Shown: positions 1 through 9,168 of the stretch, one piece after another
How positions within the stretch are numbered: position 1 is the first letter of the stretch
Layout of the letters: each line of letters starts with the position of its first letter
Made by a program: the position numbers and the translations under genes
NCBI GenBank assembly: GCA_023387655.1
Contig: JAEWHR010000123.1
Coordinates: forward strand, 1-24,575
Origin: Bacillota bacterium
GTDB taxonomy: Bacteria > Bacillota > Clostridia > Lachnospirales > Lachnospiraceae
DNA length: 24,575 bases
Direction: 5' to 3'
The notes under the pieces: generated by a model
What the model saw: only the letters and a program-made list of their open reading frames with translations
The model's database searches: none
Told to the model about the DNA's origin: nothing

Positions 1-680
1 ATAATTACATTCGCTTATTTAAAGAAAATGACTTATTTTACTTTGGTCGTTGGTTTATGAATACCTTAGTTGTTGCTGTATTCTCCTGTATCATATCAAC
101 ATTTTATGTATTATGTATTTCCTATTCCTTATCGAGAACTAGATTTAAGGGGAGAAAGGCAATGATGAACATTGGTCTTATCCTGAATATGTTCCCAGGT
201 TTCATGTCCATGATTGCCGTATACTATATCTTAAAAGGGATTGGAATTACACAGTCTTTAGTGGCACTAATCCTTGTTTATTCTGGTGGAGCAGGACTTA
301 GCTATTATATTGCCAAAGGTTTTTTTGACACAATTCCAAAAGCAATTGATGAAGCAGCTCAAATTGATGGAGCGACAAAATGGAATGTATTTACAAAAAT
401 CACAATGCCATTGTCAAAACCAATTATAGTATACACTATCTTAACTTCCTTTTTAGCACCATGGTTAGACTTTATCTTTGCCAAAGTAATTATGGGAGAT
501 AAGTATGAAAATTATACTGTGTCTATCGGTCTTTGGACGATGCTAGAGAAAGAATTTGTTCAAAACTGGTATACAAGATTTGCAGCTGGAGCAGTGTGTG
601 TATCAATTCCGATTGCTTTATTATTTATTGTAATGCAGAAGTATTACACAGACGGTCTGTCCGGATCTGTGAAAGGTTAA
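1..680 (+). CDS. malG: Maltodextrin ABC transporter permease, MalG type (5' end cut by window)
   Basis: This is the C-terminal part of a binding-protein-dependent sugar permease. It would form the membrane channel with a MalF-type partner and take up malto-oligosaccharides using an ATPase. The reading frame is open from base 3, upstream of the first in-window ATG at 57, so the gene starts outside the window. The visible part has several hydrophobic membrane segments and the cytoplasmic EAA loop (EAAQIDGATKWNVF, about bases 352-393) that contacts the ATPase. The C-terminus GLSGSVKG is typical of MalG-like proteins of the CUT1 family. The next gene begins 30 bases downstream, with no terminator between. 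The MalG assignment rather than another CUT1 sugar permease is an inference from the amylase, phosphorylase and glucanotransferase that follow. The permease family itself is near certain. Confidence 0.9.
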   Translation, partial: NYIRLFKENDLFYFGRWFMNTLVVAVFSCIISTFYVLCISYSLSRTRFKGRKAMMNIGLILNMFPGFMSMIAVYYILKGIGITQSLVALILVYSGGAGLSYYIAKGFFDTIPKAIDEAAQIDGATKWNVFTKITMPLSKPIIVYTILTSFLAPWLDFIFAKVIMGDKYENYTVSIGLWTMLEKEFVQNWYTRFAAGAVCVSIPIALLFIVMQKYYTDGLSGSVKG

Positions 681-710
681 TAATCTAAAAAATCATAGGA
701 GGGGACAGAG

Positions 711-2435
711 ATGAGAAAGTCAATAAAACTTTGGTGTCTCTTACTAATCACTGCTATATTACTAAGCGGATGTGGTAAGGTAACCCATAATAATAACAAT
801 ACCACTCCTACACCGATTAAAGAGAATATTAAGGTGGTAACGCCTATTGTTACTACCGTGCCTTTGGATGGAGTAGAGAATGAACAGGATGAATATCCGC
901 CAATTGCTACACATGAGTTACATATCATAGAAGATAATTATCGTACTTATTATGAGGTGTTTTTATATTCTTTTTGTGATAGTAATGGAGATGGAATTGG
1001 CGATATCAATGGATTAATTTCAAAGCTTGATTACTTAAATGATAATGATCCAAATACAGATGCTGATTTAGGTATCAATGGAATCTGGCTAATGCCAATC
1101 ATGCCATCGGATACGTATCATAAATATGATGTGAATGATTATTATAACATCGACCCAAGATATGGAACACTAGAGGAGTTTAAAACATTGTTAAGTGAGT
1201 GTGATAAACGAGGAATTAAAGTTATTATAGACCTAGTGTTTAATCATACCTCCGATACCAATCCATGGTTTAAGGAAGCTACTAAATATCTAATGACCCT
1301 TCCAGAAGGGAAAGCTCCAGATAATCTGGAATGCCCTTATATAGACTACTATAATTTTGAGAAAGATAAAGCAGATAACTATACATATTATCGCGTAGGT
1401 ATGACAGATTGGTATTATGAAGCAGTATTTTGGAATGAGATGCCTGATTTAAATCTATCCAGTGATGTCGTCAGAGCAGAAATCGAAACGATAGCTAGTT
1501 TTTGGTTAGATCTTGGAGTAGGAGGATTTCGTTTGGATGCAGCGAAAGAGTATTTTACGGGTTCTCCAGAGAAAAACATGGAAGTGTTATCTTGGTTTAC
1601 AGATTATTGTAAACAAAAGGCTCCTGATTGTTACTTAGTAGCTGAAGTTTGGGATACTTTTGGAACGATAGCATCTTATTATGAAAGTGGTATTGATAGT
1701 ATCTTTAATTATGCGTATGGAGATTCCGTAGGAAAGATAGCTACTACTGTTAAAACGGCTGGTCGTTCTAACGCTGGGTATAATCTAGCGTCGAATATGG
1801 TACAGGTACAAGAGATATTTGAATCAAGAAATCCTAATTATATCGACGCATCTTTTGTAAGCAATCACGACAATAATCGTGCTGCAGCTTATGTTTCCTA
1901 TGAAGAAGATAAAGTGAAACTACTTGGTGGCATTAATATTTTCATGAATGGAAGTAGTTTTCTATACTATGGAGAAGAAATCGGCTTATCAGGTGTTGGT
2001 AAAGATGAAAATAAAAGAGCACCTATGCTTTGGTCTGATACCGATAAAACTGGAATTACAATAGGACCACCCAATATGGAGCGTTTTGAACAGTATTTCC
2101 CTGCAGTAGATACACAAGGTAAGGCCCCATCTTCTATATTAAGTTATTATAAGAAAGCAATCAGGTTACGGAATGAAAATCCTGAGATAGCCAGGGGTAA
2201 TATTGAAATGATACCGGTGAGTGATCATGATATTGCAGCCATAAGGAAGACCTATGAAGATTCTTCTATCATCGTTCTATATAATTTAAGCCCAGAAGAA
2301 AAACAGATTACATTATTAAAAAAGGATTATCCATATAAATCTATACGAGGTGCGTTGACAACAACAGCAAAACAGCCAAGTATACAAGGTGACTTGGTAA
2401 CATTACCAGCGTATGCAATTGTAATATTAAAATAG
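711..2435 (+). CDS. GH13 alpha-amylase, lipoprotein
   Basis: A 574-residue alpha-amylase family protein that should hydrolyse alpha-1,4-glucans at the outer face of the membrane. Residues 1-21 form a lipoprotein signal (hydrophobic stretch, lipobox LSGC, lipidated Cys21), followed by an Asn/Thr/Pro-rich linker to about residue 65. The catalytic barrel has a DSNGDGIGD loop (90-98) near the start. The GH13 regions follow: IIDLVFNH (172-179), GFRLDAA with nucleophile Asp276 (272-278), AEVWD with acid/base Glu312 (311-315), and SNHDNN with the transition-state Asp377 (374-379). All catalytic residues are present. The C-terminal 100 residues fit the usual small beta domain. The site AGGAGGGG (698-705) precedes the ATG. 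Position between a sugar permease and alpha-glucan phosphorylase supports a role in feeding maltodextrins to the importer. Exact specificity (amylase, neopullulanase-like, oligo-glucosidase) is not settled by sequence alone. Confidence 0.93.
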   Translation: MRKSIKLWCLLLITAILLSGCGKVTHNNNNTTPTPIKENIKVVTPIVTTVPLDGVENEQDEYPPIATHELHIIEDNYRTYYEVFLYSFCDSNGDGIGDINGLISKLDYLNDNDPNTDADLGINGIWLMPIMPSDTYHKYDVNDYYNIDPRYGTLEEFKTLLSECDKRGIKVIIDLVFNHTSDTNPWFKEATKYLMTLPEGKAPDNLECPYIDYYNFEKDKADNYTYYRVGMTDWYYEAVFWNEMPDLNLSSDVVRAEIETIASFWLDLGVGGFRLDAAKEYFTGSPEKNMEVLSWFTDYCKQKAPDCYLVAEVWDTFGTIASYYESGIDSIFNYAYGDSVGKIATTVKTAGRSNAGYNLASNMVQVQEIFESRNPNYIDASFVSNHDNNRAAAYVSYEEDKVKLLGGINIFMNGSSFLYYGEEIGLSGVGKDENKRAPMLWSDTDKTGITIGPPNMERFEQYFPAVDTQGKAPSSILSYYKKAIRLRNENPEIARGNIEMIPVSDHDIAAIRKTYEDSSIIVLYNLSPEEKQITLLKKDYPYKSIRGALTTTAKQPSIQGDLVTLPAYAIVILK

Positions 2436-2586
2436 AAGTAAGTACTGAAATATTACTACTAGGCTATTTTAGTCTGGATGATCCTCAGTATAAATATCAG
2501 ATGCATAAAAAAACGTATCGAAATGACAGCTAGATTAAAATGCTAGTAAGTTACTACATGCGCGAATAAAGATGAGGAGAGAAATT

Positions 2587-4824
2587 ATGAATCAAAACCT
2601 GGAGCAGCTAAAGACATTACAGACAAATGAAGAAATCTATTTTTACCTTCTGTCCATGACAAAGGAAATGGTGAAACGCGGTAAGAAGAATGAATCAAAG
2701 AAGAAATTATATTATATATCTGCTGAATTTTTAATCGGAAAGCTTTTATCAAATAACCTGATTAACCTTGGAATTTACGATCAAGTAGAGGAAGCATTGC
2801 AAGCTGTTGGTAAGAGTATGACAGAAATAGAAAATGTTGAACTAGAGCCATCCTTAGGAAATGGTGGACTGGGTCGATTAGCAGCATGTTTTCTTGATTC
2901 CATCGCAACTCTTGGTTTAAATGGGGATGGTATCGGTCTAAATTATCATTATGGATTGTTTAAGCAGACTTTCCAAAATAATCTTCAAACAGAAGAGAAG
3001 AATCCATGGATTACAAAGGAAAGCTGGCTTACCAAGAAAAAAACACAATATAAGATACCATTTGCTGATTTTACCTTAACATCTACACTTTATGATATCG
3101 ATGTTACTGGATATGAGAGTGGATCCAATAAGCTACATTTATTCGACATTGATACGATTGATGAGAATCTAGTAACGGATCATATTAATTTTGATAAAGA
3201 AGATATACGCCATAATCTAACGTTGTTTTTATATCCGGATGACAGCGACGAAAAAGGCAAGCTTCTTAGAATTTATCAACAATACTTTATGGTAAGCAAT
3301 GCTGCACAATTTATTATGGAAGAAGCCATTGCAAAGGGCAGTAACTTATATGATTTAGCAGATTATGCAGTCGTACAAATTAACGATACTCACCCAACCC
3401 TTGTTATTCCAGAGTTCATTCGTTTATTAATGGAAAGAGGAGTAACGACAAGAGAGGCAATTTCCATTGTTTCTAAGATGTGTGCTTATACAAACCATAC
3501 AATTCTTGCAGAAGCGTTAGAAACCTGGCCAATGGATTATTTAAAGAAGGTAGTACCACACTTGATACCGATCATTCAGACACTGGACCGAAGAATAAAG
3601 AGAAAATATAAGATGGAAGAGGTTGCAATCATTGATAAGCAAAAAAGAGTTCACATGGCATTTATCGATATTCATTATGGATATAGTGTAAATGGTGTTG
3701 CAGCACTTCACACAGATATCTTAAAACAAAATGAATTAAAAGTATTTTATGAATTATATCCTGAAAAATTCAATAATAAGACGAATGGTATTACTTTCCG
3801 TCGTTGGTTATTACATTGTAATAAGCCACTATCTTCTTTGTTGGAAGAATTAATAGGTTCCCAGTTTAAAAAGGATGCAATGAACATAATTAAGCTTTTG
3901 GAATATGAAAAAGACGAAAATGTACTATCTCGATTACTTGACATTAAAAAAGAAGCAAAGGTTGCGTTAAGTGAATATTTAAAGAAGACGCAAAACTTAA
4001 CGCTCAATCCGGATTCCATCTATGATATTCAGATTAAGCGTCTTCATGAGTACAAACGTCAACAGATGAATGCACTTTATATAATACATAAGTATTTAGA
4101 GATAAAATCGGGTAAAATTCCATCCACTCCTATTACGTTTTTATTCGGTGCGAAAGCAGCACCAGCTTATGTGATCGCAAAAGATATTATTCACCTTATC
4201 CTTTGCCTTCAGGAACTAATATTAAATGATAAAGATGTCAACCCATACATGAATGTAGTTATGGTTGAGAATTATAATGTAACACTTGCTGAAAAGTTAA
4301 TTCCTGCTTGTGATATTTCAGAACAAATTTCGTTAGCTTCCAAAGAAGCGAGTGGAACAGGAAACATGAAATTTATGTTAAATGGTGCGATTACTCTTGG
4401 TACCGAGGATGGAGCAAATGTTGAGATTCATGAGTTAGTCGGGGACGATAATATCTATATTTTTGGTGCTAAGAGTGATGAAGTAATTCAACATTATGAG
4501 AAAGCAGATTATAGTTCTAGGAAAATATATGAAGAAGATGCTCACATAAAAGAATTAGTCGACTTTATTCTAAGCAAAGAACTTTTAACAGTTGGATCGA
4601 AAGAAAATCTTGAACGCTTACACCATGAAATTGTGAATAAGGATTGGTTCATGACATTACTTGACTTAAATGAATACATTGCTAAGAAAGAAGAAGCATT
4701 TAAGGATTATGAAAACCGCGAAGAGTGGGCAAAGAAGATGATTGTTAATATTGCAAAGGCAGGCTATTTTTCTTCTGATCGAACCATTGCACAGTATAAT
4801 GATGAAATCTGGAAACTAAGCTAG
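2587..4824 (+). CDS. glgP: Alpha-glucan (glycogen/maltodextrin) phosphorylase
   Basis: This GT35 enzyme releases glucose-1-phosphate from the ends of alpha-1,4-glucans in the cytoplasm using phosphate and pyridoxal phosphate. Hallmarks are YYISAEFLIGK near the N-terminus, EPSLGNGGLGRLAACFLDS (about 87-105), NDTHPTL (about 266-272), KRLHEYKRQ (about 484-492), and KEASGTGNMKF, whose lysine (about residue 595) carries the cofactor. The frame is open from an ATG at 2572. However, AGGAGAG (2575-2581) sits inside that extension, at proper distance before ATG 2587, so I take 2587 as the start, giving 745 residues. That is at the short end for the family, which often runs to 800 or more. It follows the amylase after about 150 bases without a clear terminator and is 13 bases before malQ, so it is very likely in the same transcript as malQ. 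Whether stored glycogen or imported maltodextrin is the main substrate cannot be read from sequence. The neighbours favour maltodextrin. Confidence 0.94.
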   Translation: MNQNLEQLKTLQTNEEIYFYLLSMTKEMVKRGKKNESKKKLYYISAEFLIGKLLSNNLINLGIYDQVEEALQAVGKSMTEIENVELEPSLGNGGLGRLAACFLDSIATLGLNGDGIGLNYHYGLFKQTFQNNLQTEEKNPWITKESWLTKKKTQYKIPFADFTLTSTLYDIDVTGYESGSNKLHLFDIDTIDENLVTDHINFDKEDIRHNLTLFLYPDDSDEKGKLLRIYQQYFMVSNAAQFIMEEAIAKGSNLYDLADYAVVQINDTHPTLVIPEFIRLLMERGVTTREAISIVSKMCAYTNHTILAEALETWPMDYLKKVVPHLIPIIQTLDRRIKRKYKMEEVAIIDKQKRVHMAFIDIHYGYSVNGVAALHTDILKQNELKVFYELYPEKFNNKTNGITFRRWLLHCNKPLSSLLEELIGSQFKKDAMNIIKLLEYEKDENVLSRLLDIKKEAKVALSEYLKKTQNLTLNPDSIYDIQIKRLHEYKRQQMNALYIIHKYLEIKSGKIPSTPITFLFGAKAAPAYVIAKDIIHLILCLQELILNDKDVNPYMNVVMVENYNVTLAEKLIPACDISEQISLASKEASGTGNMKFMLNGAITLGTEDGANVEIHELVGDDNIYIFGAKSDEVIQHYEKADYSSRKIYEEDAHIKELVDFILSKELLTVGSKENLERLHHEIVNKDWFMTLLDLNEYIAKKEEAFKDYENREEWAKKMIVNIAKAGYFSSDRTIAQYNDEIWKLS

Positions 4825-4837
4825 GGAGGAACCTAAA

Positions 4838-6316
4838 ATGAGAAAAGCGGGAATCTTAATGCCAGTGGCATCCCTCCCATCTTCTTATGGAATTGGGGAT
4901 TTTGGAGAAGACAGTTATCGATTTATCGACTTAATGAAGCAAGCAGGGATTACTCTGTGGCAAATTTTACCCCTAAATCCGCTTGGATATGGAAACTCAC
5001 CATATCAGCCCTACTCCTCATTTGCAGGTGATGAACTATATATTAGTTTGGACTTATTAGTAAAGGATGGACTGTTAGAAAGTGCTAGACCATACCACAA
5101 AAATTATAAACACATCGATTATCAGAGAGTTCGAGCATATAAAGAGAAGTATCTAAAGAAAGCTTATGTAAATTTCAAGTTACAGAATACAAACTCAGAA
5201 GGAGTAGAACAACAAAATCAAGAGTATCAAGAATTTATTAATCAAGAATGGGTTTATCCTTATGCGGTCTATCTCACCTTAAAAAAACAAAACAACTTAA
5301 TTTGTTGGAATGAGTGGCCCAAGGATCAACAGACCTGGATCGTAGATAGACGTTATGATCTCTCTCATTTAGAGGATAACATTGCATATGAGATGTTTCT
5401 TCAATATGTATTTTATACACAGTGGATGAAGTTAAAAGAATATGCAAATCGTAATGGAATCGAAATTATGGGAGATATTCCAATCTATGTTGGTATTGAC
5501 TCTTTAGATGTCTGGAGTAATCAAAAGTGTTTTTTATTAGATGCTGATTCAAAGCCAGCGTTTGTGGCAGGAGTTCCACCAGATTATTTTAGTAGAACAG
5601 GACAGCGTTGGGGAAATCCAATTTATAACTGGGATTATATTAAAAAAACAGGATTTGATTTTTGGTTAAAACGACTTTCGTATAATTCTAAGTTATTTGA
5701 TATAATTCGCATTGATCATTTTCGTGCTTTTGATACCTATTGGAAGATACCAGCATCATGTGATACAGCGATTGAAGGAGAATGGGTGGAAGCACCTGGT
5801 TATGAGCTATTTGACAAGGTATTTAGTGAGTTCCAGGATATTAAGATAGTAGTAGAAGACCTGGGTGACCTAAGACCTGAAGTACTTCAGTTACGTGATC
5901 ATTATGGATTTAAGGGAATGCGGATCGTACAATTTAATTTTAATCCAAGAGAAGAGGAAAATAGCAATTATGATCATGTGGAACATCTGATTTTATATAC
6001 TGGAACACACGACAATCAAACAATGAAAGGATGGTACCAATCACAAACTCCAAAAGTGAAGAGGAGGGTACTTCGTGATTTGAAAAGTTCTGGTTGTATG
6101 AAAGGGTCACCAGCTTGGAGATTTGTTGATTTTACTTTTAAACAAGATTCTTATATGTCGATAGTACCGTTACAAGACATTATTGAATTAGGTGATGAGG
6201 GAAGAATTAATACTCCGGGTACCTTAGGATCACCAAATTGGGAATGGAAGATGAATTCTCTAAAACCTTTCGAGAAGAAGGCTGAGGATTTAAGAAAATT
6301 AATCATGCGAAAGTAG
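4838..6316 (+). CDS. malQ: 4-alpha-glucanotransferase (amylomaltase), GH77
   Basis: A 492-residue amylomaltase, the usual length, which transfers alpha-1,4-glucan segments between maltodextrins, making longer chains for phosphorylase and releasing glucose. GH77 motifs are complete: MGDIPIYVG (211-219), RIDHFR with nucleophile Asp293, VVEDLG with acid/base Glu340, and TGTHDNQT with Asp392 as the third carboxylate. The N-terminal ILMPVASLPSSYGIGDFG and the NPLGYGNSPYQPYS stretch are also typical of the family. The ribosome site GGGAGGA (4824-4830) overlaps the stop codon of glgP and lies 7 bases before the ATG, indicating translation from the same transcript. The gene ends in a strong terminator at 6331-6379, which closes the maltodextrin block. 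MalQ and phosphorylase act as a pair in maltose catabolism, which matches the order seen here. Confidence 0.96.
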   Translation: MRKAGILMPVASLPSSYGIGDFGEDSYRFIDLMKQAGITLWQILPLNPLGYGNSPYQPYSSFAGDELYISLDLLVKDGLLESARPYHKNYKHIDYQRVRAYKEKYLKKAYVNFKLQNTNSEGVEQQNQEYQEFINQEWVYPYAVYLTLKKQNNLICWNEWPKDQQTWIVDRRYDLSHLEDNIAYEMFLQYVFYTQWMKLKEYANRNGIEIMGDIPIYVGIDSLDVWSNQKCFLLDADSKPAFVAGVPPDYFSRTGQRWGNPIYNWDYIKKTGFDFWLKRLSYNSKLFDIIRIDHFRAFDTYWKIPASCDTAIEGEWVEAPGYELFDKVFSEFQDIKIVVEDLGDLRPEVLQLRDHYGFKGMRIVQFNFNPREEENSNYDHVEHLILYTGTHDNQTMKGWYQSQTPKVKRRVLRDLKSSGCMKGSPAWRFVDFTFKQDSYMSIVPLQDIIELGDEGRINTPGTLGSPNWEWKMNSLKPFEKKAEDLRKLIMRK

Positions 6317-6330
6317 TTATCTTATAATTT

Positions 6331-6379
6331 GCGGGAATAAATGAGATCGTTAATACGATTCATTTATACCCGCTTTTTG
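6331..6379 (+). terminator. Intrinsic terminator after malQ
   Basis: Long near-perfect hairpin: GCGGGAATAAATGA pairs with TCATTTATACCCGC with one mismatch, and the centre adds ATCGT/ACGAT around a TAAT loop. TTTTT follows. It ends the amylase-phosphorylase-glucanotransferase block. Confidence 0.9.
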
Positions 6380-6406
6380 CAATGATGTTTACCTACACAA
6401 TTTTTA

Positions 6407-6454
6407 AAACCTATATCGTATCAAAAAGTTGGAATTTTGATACGATATAGGTTT
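6407..6454. repeat. Perfect 20-bp inverted repeat with 8-base loop
   Basis: AAACCTATATCGTATCAAAA (6407-6426) is the exact reverse complement of 6435-6454, with the loop AGTTGGAA. It lies 27 bases after the malQ terminator and about 70 bases before the aspartate kinase promoter. No T-run follows, so it is not a normal + strand terminator. It could be a second, bidirectional stop, a protein site, or a small mobile palindromic element. A partly similar sequence lies at 20790-20846 (shared CTATATCGT, CAAAAAG and GAATTTT blocks). Confidence 0.75.
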
Positions 6455-6521
6455 AAAACTTGGGAATTTTAATGAACAAAGGCCATATTTTATTATTTTA
6501 ACGTAGAAAAGTAAATTATGA

Positions 6522-6550
6522 TTGAATTTTTTTTTAGAATGAGTTATTAT
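6522..6550 (+). promoter_or_regulatory. Sigma-A type promoter of aspartate kinase gene
   Basis: TTGAAT (6522-6527), a 17-base spacer containing a T-run, and TATTAT (6545-6550). This predicts a start near 6557 and a leader of about 55 bases. The leader is too short for a lysine riboswitch and none is seen. Confidence 0.6.
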
Positions 6551-6611
6551 GTCATAAAAATGATTATAGGTTTATCCTAAATCGAATCTAGGTTATATGA
6601 GGAGAATGAAC

Positions 6612-7931
6612 ATGAAAAAAGTTGTGAAGTTTGGTGGTAGTTCTTTAGCGGACGCGCATCAGTTTGAAAAAGTTGGAAATATCATACGTTCGGATGAGGA
6701 TAGAAAATTTGTGATACCATCTGCTCCAGGTAAAAGAAATTCGAAGGATACCAAAGTTACAGATATGCTATATTCTTGTTATGCTTTAGCAGAAGAAGGA
6801 AAAGATTTTCTTGATTCTTTAAATAAAATAAAAGAACGTTATCAAGAAATTATTGATGGTTTAAAATTAAACCTTACGCTTGATAAGGAGTTTGAACTCA
6901 TACATAAAAACTTCGAAAATAAAGCTGGAGATAATTATGCAGCAAGCCGTGGGGAATATTTAAATGGTATTATTATGGCGAACTATCTTTCGTATGAGTT
7001 TGTTGACCCAGCAGAGGTAATTTGCTTTGATAAAGACGGATCCTTTGATTCTTTTAAAACCGATAAGCTTTTATCAAAACGTCTTTCTAAAATAGAACGC
7101 GCAGTCATTCCAGGATTTTATGGAGCGCTACCGGATGGTACGATTAAAACTTTTTCCCGTGGTGGCTCTGATATCACTGGTTCCATCGTATCCAGAGCTG
7201 TGAAAGCAGACGTGTATGAAAACTGGACAGATGTATCAGGATTTTTAGTGGCAGATCCAAGAATTATAGATGATCCTGCAGTTATTGAGACGATAACATA
7301 TAAAGAACTTCGTGAGTTATCGTACATGGGTGCTACAGTACTTCATGAAGAGGCTATCTTCCCGGTTCGTAAGGCAGGTATTCCAATCAACATCCGCAAT
7401 ACGAACTCGCCGGAGGATAATGGTACTTGGATTGTTGAATCTACTTGTCATAAGCCTAAGTATACGATTACTGGTATTGCTGGTAAGAAGGGATTTTGTG
7501 CAATTAATATCGAGAAAGCTATGATGAATACAGAAGTTGGATTTGGACGTAAAGTACTAGAAGTATTTGAGAAACATAACATTTCCTTTGAACATGTACC
7601 TTCTGGAATTGATACTATGACTGTTTTTGTTCATCAGTCCGAATTTGAAGAGAAAGAACAAAAGGTATTAGCAGGAATTCATAAGCTTGCTGAACCAGAT
7701 TCTATTGATATGGAAGCAGATCTTGGCCTTATTGCTGTAGTAGGACGAGGAATGAAGGCAATGCGTGGCACAGCTGCTAGAATATTTGCTGCACTTGCTC
7801 ATTCCGATATTAATATTAAGATGATTGACCAAGGGTCCAGTGAACTCAACATCATTATTGGTGTTAGAAATGAAGATTTTGAAGCAGCAATCAAAGCAAT
7901 TTACGATATTTTTGTTACGTCACGATTATAA
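6612..7931 (+). CDS. lysC: Aspartate kinase
   Basis: A 439-residue aspartokinase catalysing the first step (aspartate to aspartyl-phosphate) towards lysine/diaminopimelate, threonine and methionine. The N-terminal kinase domain carries KFGGSS (6-11), PSAPGKRNSKDTKVTD, the SRGGSDITGS nucleotide loop and WTDVSGFLVADPRI. LSYMGATVLHEEA and IPINIRNT end the kinase part. The C-terminal 150 residues form two ACT regulatory domains (starting about YTITGIAGKKG and LGLIAVVGRGM), so feedback inhibition by an amino acid is expected. The frame is open from ATG 6597 and another ATG lies at 6606. The site AGGAG (6600-6604) is correctly spaced only for ATG 6612, whose product MKKVVKFGGSS fits the family start. 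A promoter at 6522-6550 and a terminator at 7953-7984 make it a single-gene unit. Which amino acid inhibits it cannot be told from sequence. Confidence 0.95.
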   Translation: MKKVVKFGGSSLADAHQFEKVGNIIRSDEDRKFVIPSAPGKRNSKDTKVTDMLYSCYALAEEGKDFLDSLNKIKERYQEIIDGLKLNLTLDKEFELIHKNFENKAGDNYAASRGEYLNGIIMANYLSYEFVDPAEVICFDKDGSFDSFKTDKLLSKRLSKIERAVIPGFYGALPDGTIKTFSRGGSDITGSIVSRAVKADVYENWTDVSGFLVADPRIIDDPAVIETITYKELRELSYMGATVLHEEAIFPVRKAGIPINIRNTNSPEDNGTWIVESTCHKPKYTITGIAGKKGFCAINIEKAMMNTEVGFGRKVLEVFEKHNISFEHVPSGIDTMTVFVHQSEFEEKEQKVLAGIHKLAEPDSIDMEADLGLIAVVGRGMKAMRGTAARIFAALAHSDINIKMIDQGSSELNIIIGVRNEDFEAAIKAIYDIFVTSRL

Positions 7932-7952
7932 AAGAAAATGTGATAATTTGAG

Positions 7953-7984
7953 ATACCAATCGAGAAATCGATTGGTATTTTTTT
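7953..7984 (+). terminator. Intrinsic terminator after aspartate kinase gene
   Basis: Perfect 11-bp stem ATACCAATCGA/TCGATTGGTAT closed by a GAAA tetraloop, followed by T7. Its T-tract is also the first unit of the tandem array at 7975-8051. Confidence 0.93.
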
Positions 7985-8051
7985 GTGTAGGTATTTTTTG
8001 TGTAGATATTATATGCGAAGATATTTTTTTGTGTAGATCTTCTTTGTGTTC
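7975..8051. repeat. Tandem array of 15-16 bp T-rich units, about five copies
   Basis: GTATTTTTTTGTGTAG (7975-7990), GTATTTTTTGTGTAG (7991-8005), a diverged copy (8006-8020), ATATTTTTTTGTGTAG (8021-8036) and a diverged copy (8037-8051). The array starts inside the terminator stem and T-tract of the aspartate kinase gene and runs almost to the stop codon of the convergent AraC-type gene at 8060. Growth by slippage from the terminator T-run is a plausible origin. Confidence 0.8.
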
Positions 8052-8059
8052 TGGAATAA

Positions 8060-8944
8060 CTACTCTCGATAATCTTGCCCATGAAAAGGAGAGCTTTGTA
8101 GTTTACCGGTTAAGTATTCAGTGGGTGTACAATGATAGACCTTACGAAATGTACGTAAAAAGGTGGAATAATCACTATATCCGCTCTGTAAACTTGCTGT
8201 TGTAATAGGAGTACCATCTCGCATTAATTCAATAGCATTGGTTAATCTCTTTTTTGTTATATAATTGTGAAGTGATGTTCCGGTCACTTCTTTAAATTTA
8301 TGCATGAGATAAGAGGAACTTAAGTATAAGGCACTAGATAGTGCATCAATGCTTAAATCACCGGATAAATTCTCGGAAATATAGGCGATTAGGGAATCTA
8401 CATGTTTATTCGATTGAATGCTAGATTGTGTTTCGATTGTTGTAGAAGAAGCCTGCATTCGATTGATCAATATCATAAGTTGTACAAACAGTGTATTGGA
8501 ATATAACTCATTCGCATATTCTTTGGAATGAAAGGAATCCTCTAGCTCATGTAAGAGGTTGGAGAATTTCATTCGATATTTTGCTTCGGTTCTTAATAGA
8601 TTACTTTTTTTCACAACAGTTTCTTGAAAGCAATCATCTAGGTGATATTGTTTTAAGGTCTCTTTCTCTAAAAATTCACGATTCAGCCATAAAATAATAC
8701 GCTCATATGGAACTCCAGGTTGAATGATAGGCTTATGCATCTCATGATGATTGATGAGTAGGATATCCCAAGGCATTAATTTATAAACCTTTCCCTCAAC
8801 CATATATGTTACATTACCAGAGAAAAAGATAACAATTTTTTGAAATTCATGATAATGATATTCAATCGATTCTGTATGAGAATCTTTTAGATGAAAAAAT
8901 CGAAATTGGTCATGAAGATAACCACGTTTGTTATTAAATTCCAT
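8060..8944 (-). CDS. AraC-family transcriptional regulator
   Basis: A 294-residue DNA-binding protein of the AraC/XylS type. The N-terminal half is a cupin-like sensing domain with HYHEFQKIVIFFSG (about 29-42) and MPWDILLINHHEMHKP, the usual layout for sugar- or metabolite-responsive members. The C-terminal 100 residues hold two helix-turn-helix units: LSIDALSSALYLSSSYLMHKF, then GYSDYSTFLRTFRKVYHCTPTEYL, which matches the family signature. Read on the - strand, AGAGG lies 7 bases before the ATG at 8944. The gene is convergent with aspartate kinase and divergent from the dapF homologue, with almost 500 bases of repeat-rich DNA in the latter gap. The target and effector are unknown. Nothing shows that it controls either neighbour. 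A lysine-related or a sugar-related role are both possible. Confidence 0.92.
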   Translation of the reverse strand: MEFNNKRGYLHDQFRFFHLKDSHTESIEYHYHEFQKIVIFFSGNVTYMVEGKVYKLMPWDILLINHHEMHKPIIQPGVPYERIILWLNREFLEKETLKQYHLDDCFQETVVKKSNLLRTEAKYRMKFSNLLHELEDSFHSKEYANELYSNTLFVQLMILINRMQASSTTIETQSSIQSNKHVDSLIAYISENLSGDLSIDALSSALYLSSSYLMHKFKEVTGTSLHNYITKKRLTNAIELMRDGTPITTASLQSGYSDYSTFLRTFRKVYHCTPTEYLTGKLQSSPFHGQDYRE

Positions 8945-8995
8945 GTTATACCTCTACATTCCTTTCTAATCGATTTTTTTATTAAAACTATTCTT

Positions 8996-9024
8996 ATCAT
9001 AATATAGAAGAACAGGAAATGCAA
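8996..9024 (-). promoter_or_regulatory. Possible promoter of the AraC-type gene
   Basis: On the - strand TTGCAT (9019-9024), a 17-base spacer and TATGAT (8996-9001). The -10 box is good and the -35 box is weak. The predicted leader is about 45 bases. Confidence 0.4.
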
Positions 9025-9168
9025 TATATCAAGCAGAAATAGATATGTTTAAGTTAAAATATGTTGTGTATTATATAGGTAAAGAGAGAATTTCTTTAGA
9101 ATCAGAAGAAATTAGAGGAAGGATCAAATTTAAATAATGCTGAATTTTAGATGAATGCATCAAAAGTA

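Noticed and set aside
677..928. - strand open frame over the amylase signal peptide
   Set aside because: No ribosome site or family features. The + strand lipoprotein start with AGGAGGGG is clearly real.
6551..6611. Lysine riboswitch before aspartate kinase
   Set aside because: With the promoter at 6522-6550 the leader is only about 55 bases, and no lysine-riboswitch helices are visible upstream either.
7825..8205. + strand open frame across the end of aspartate kinase
   Set aside because: It passes through a perfect terminator and the T-rich tandem array. It is a shadow of two real genes.
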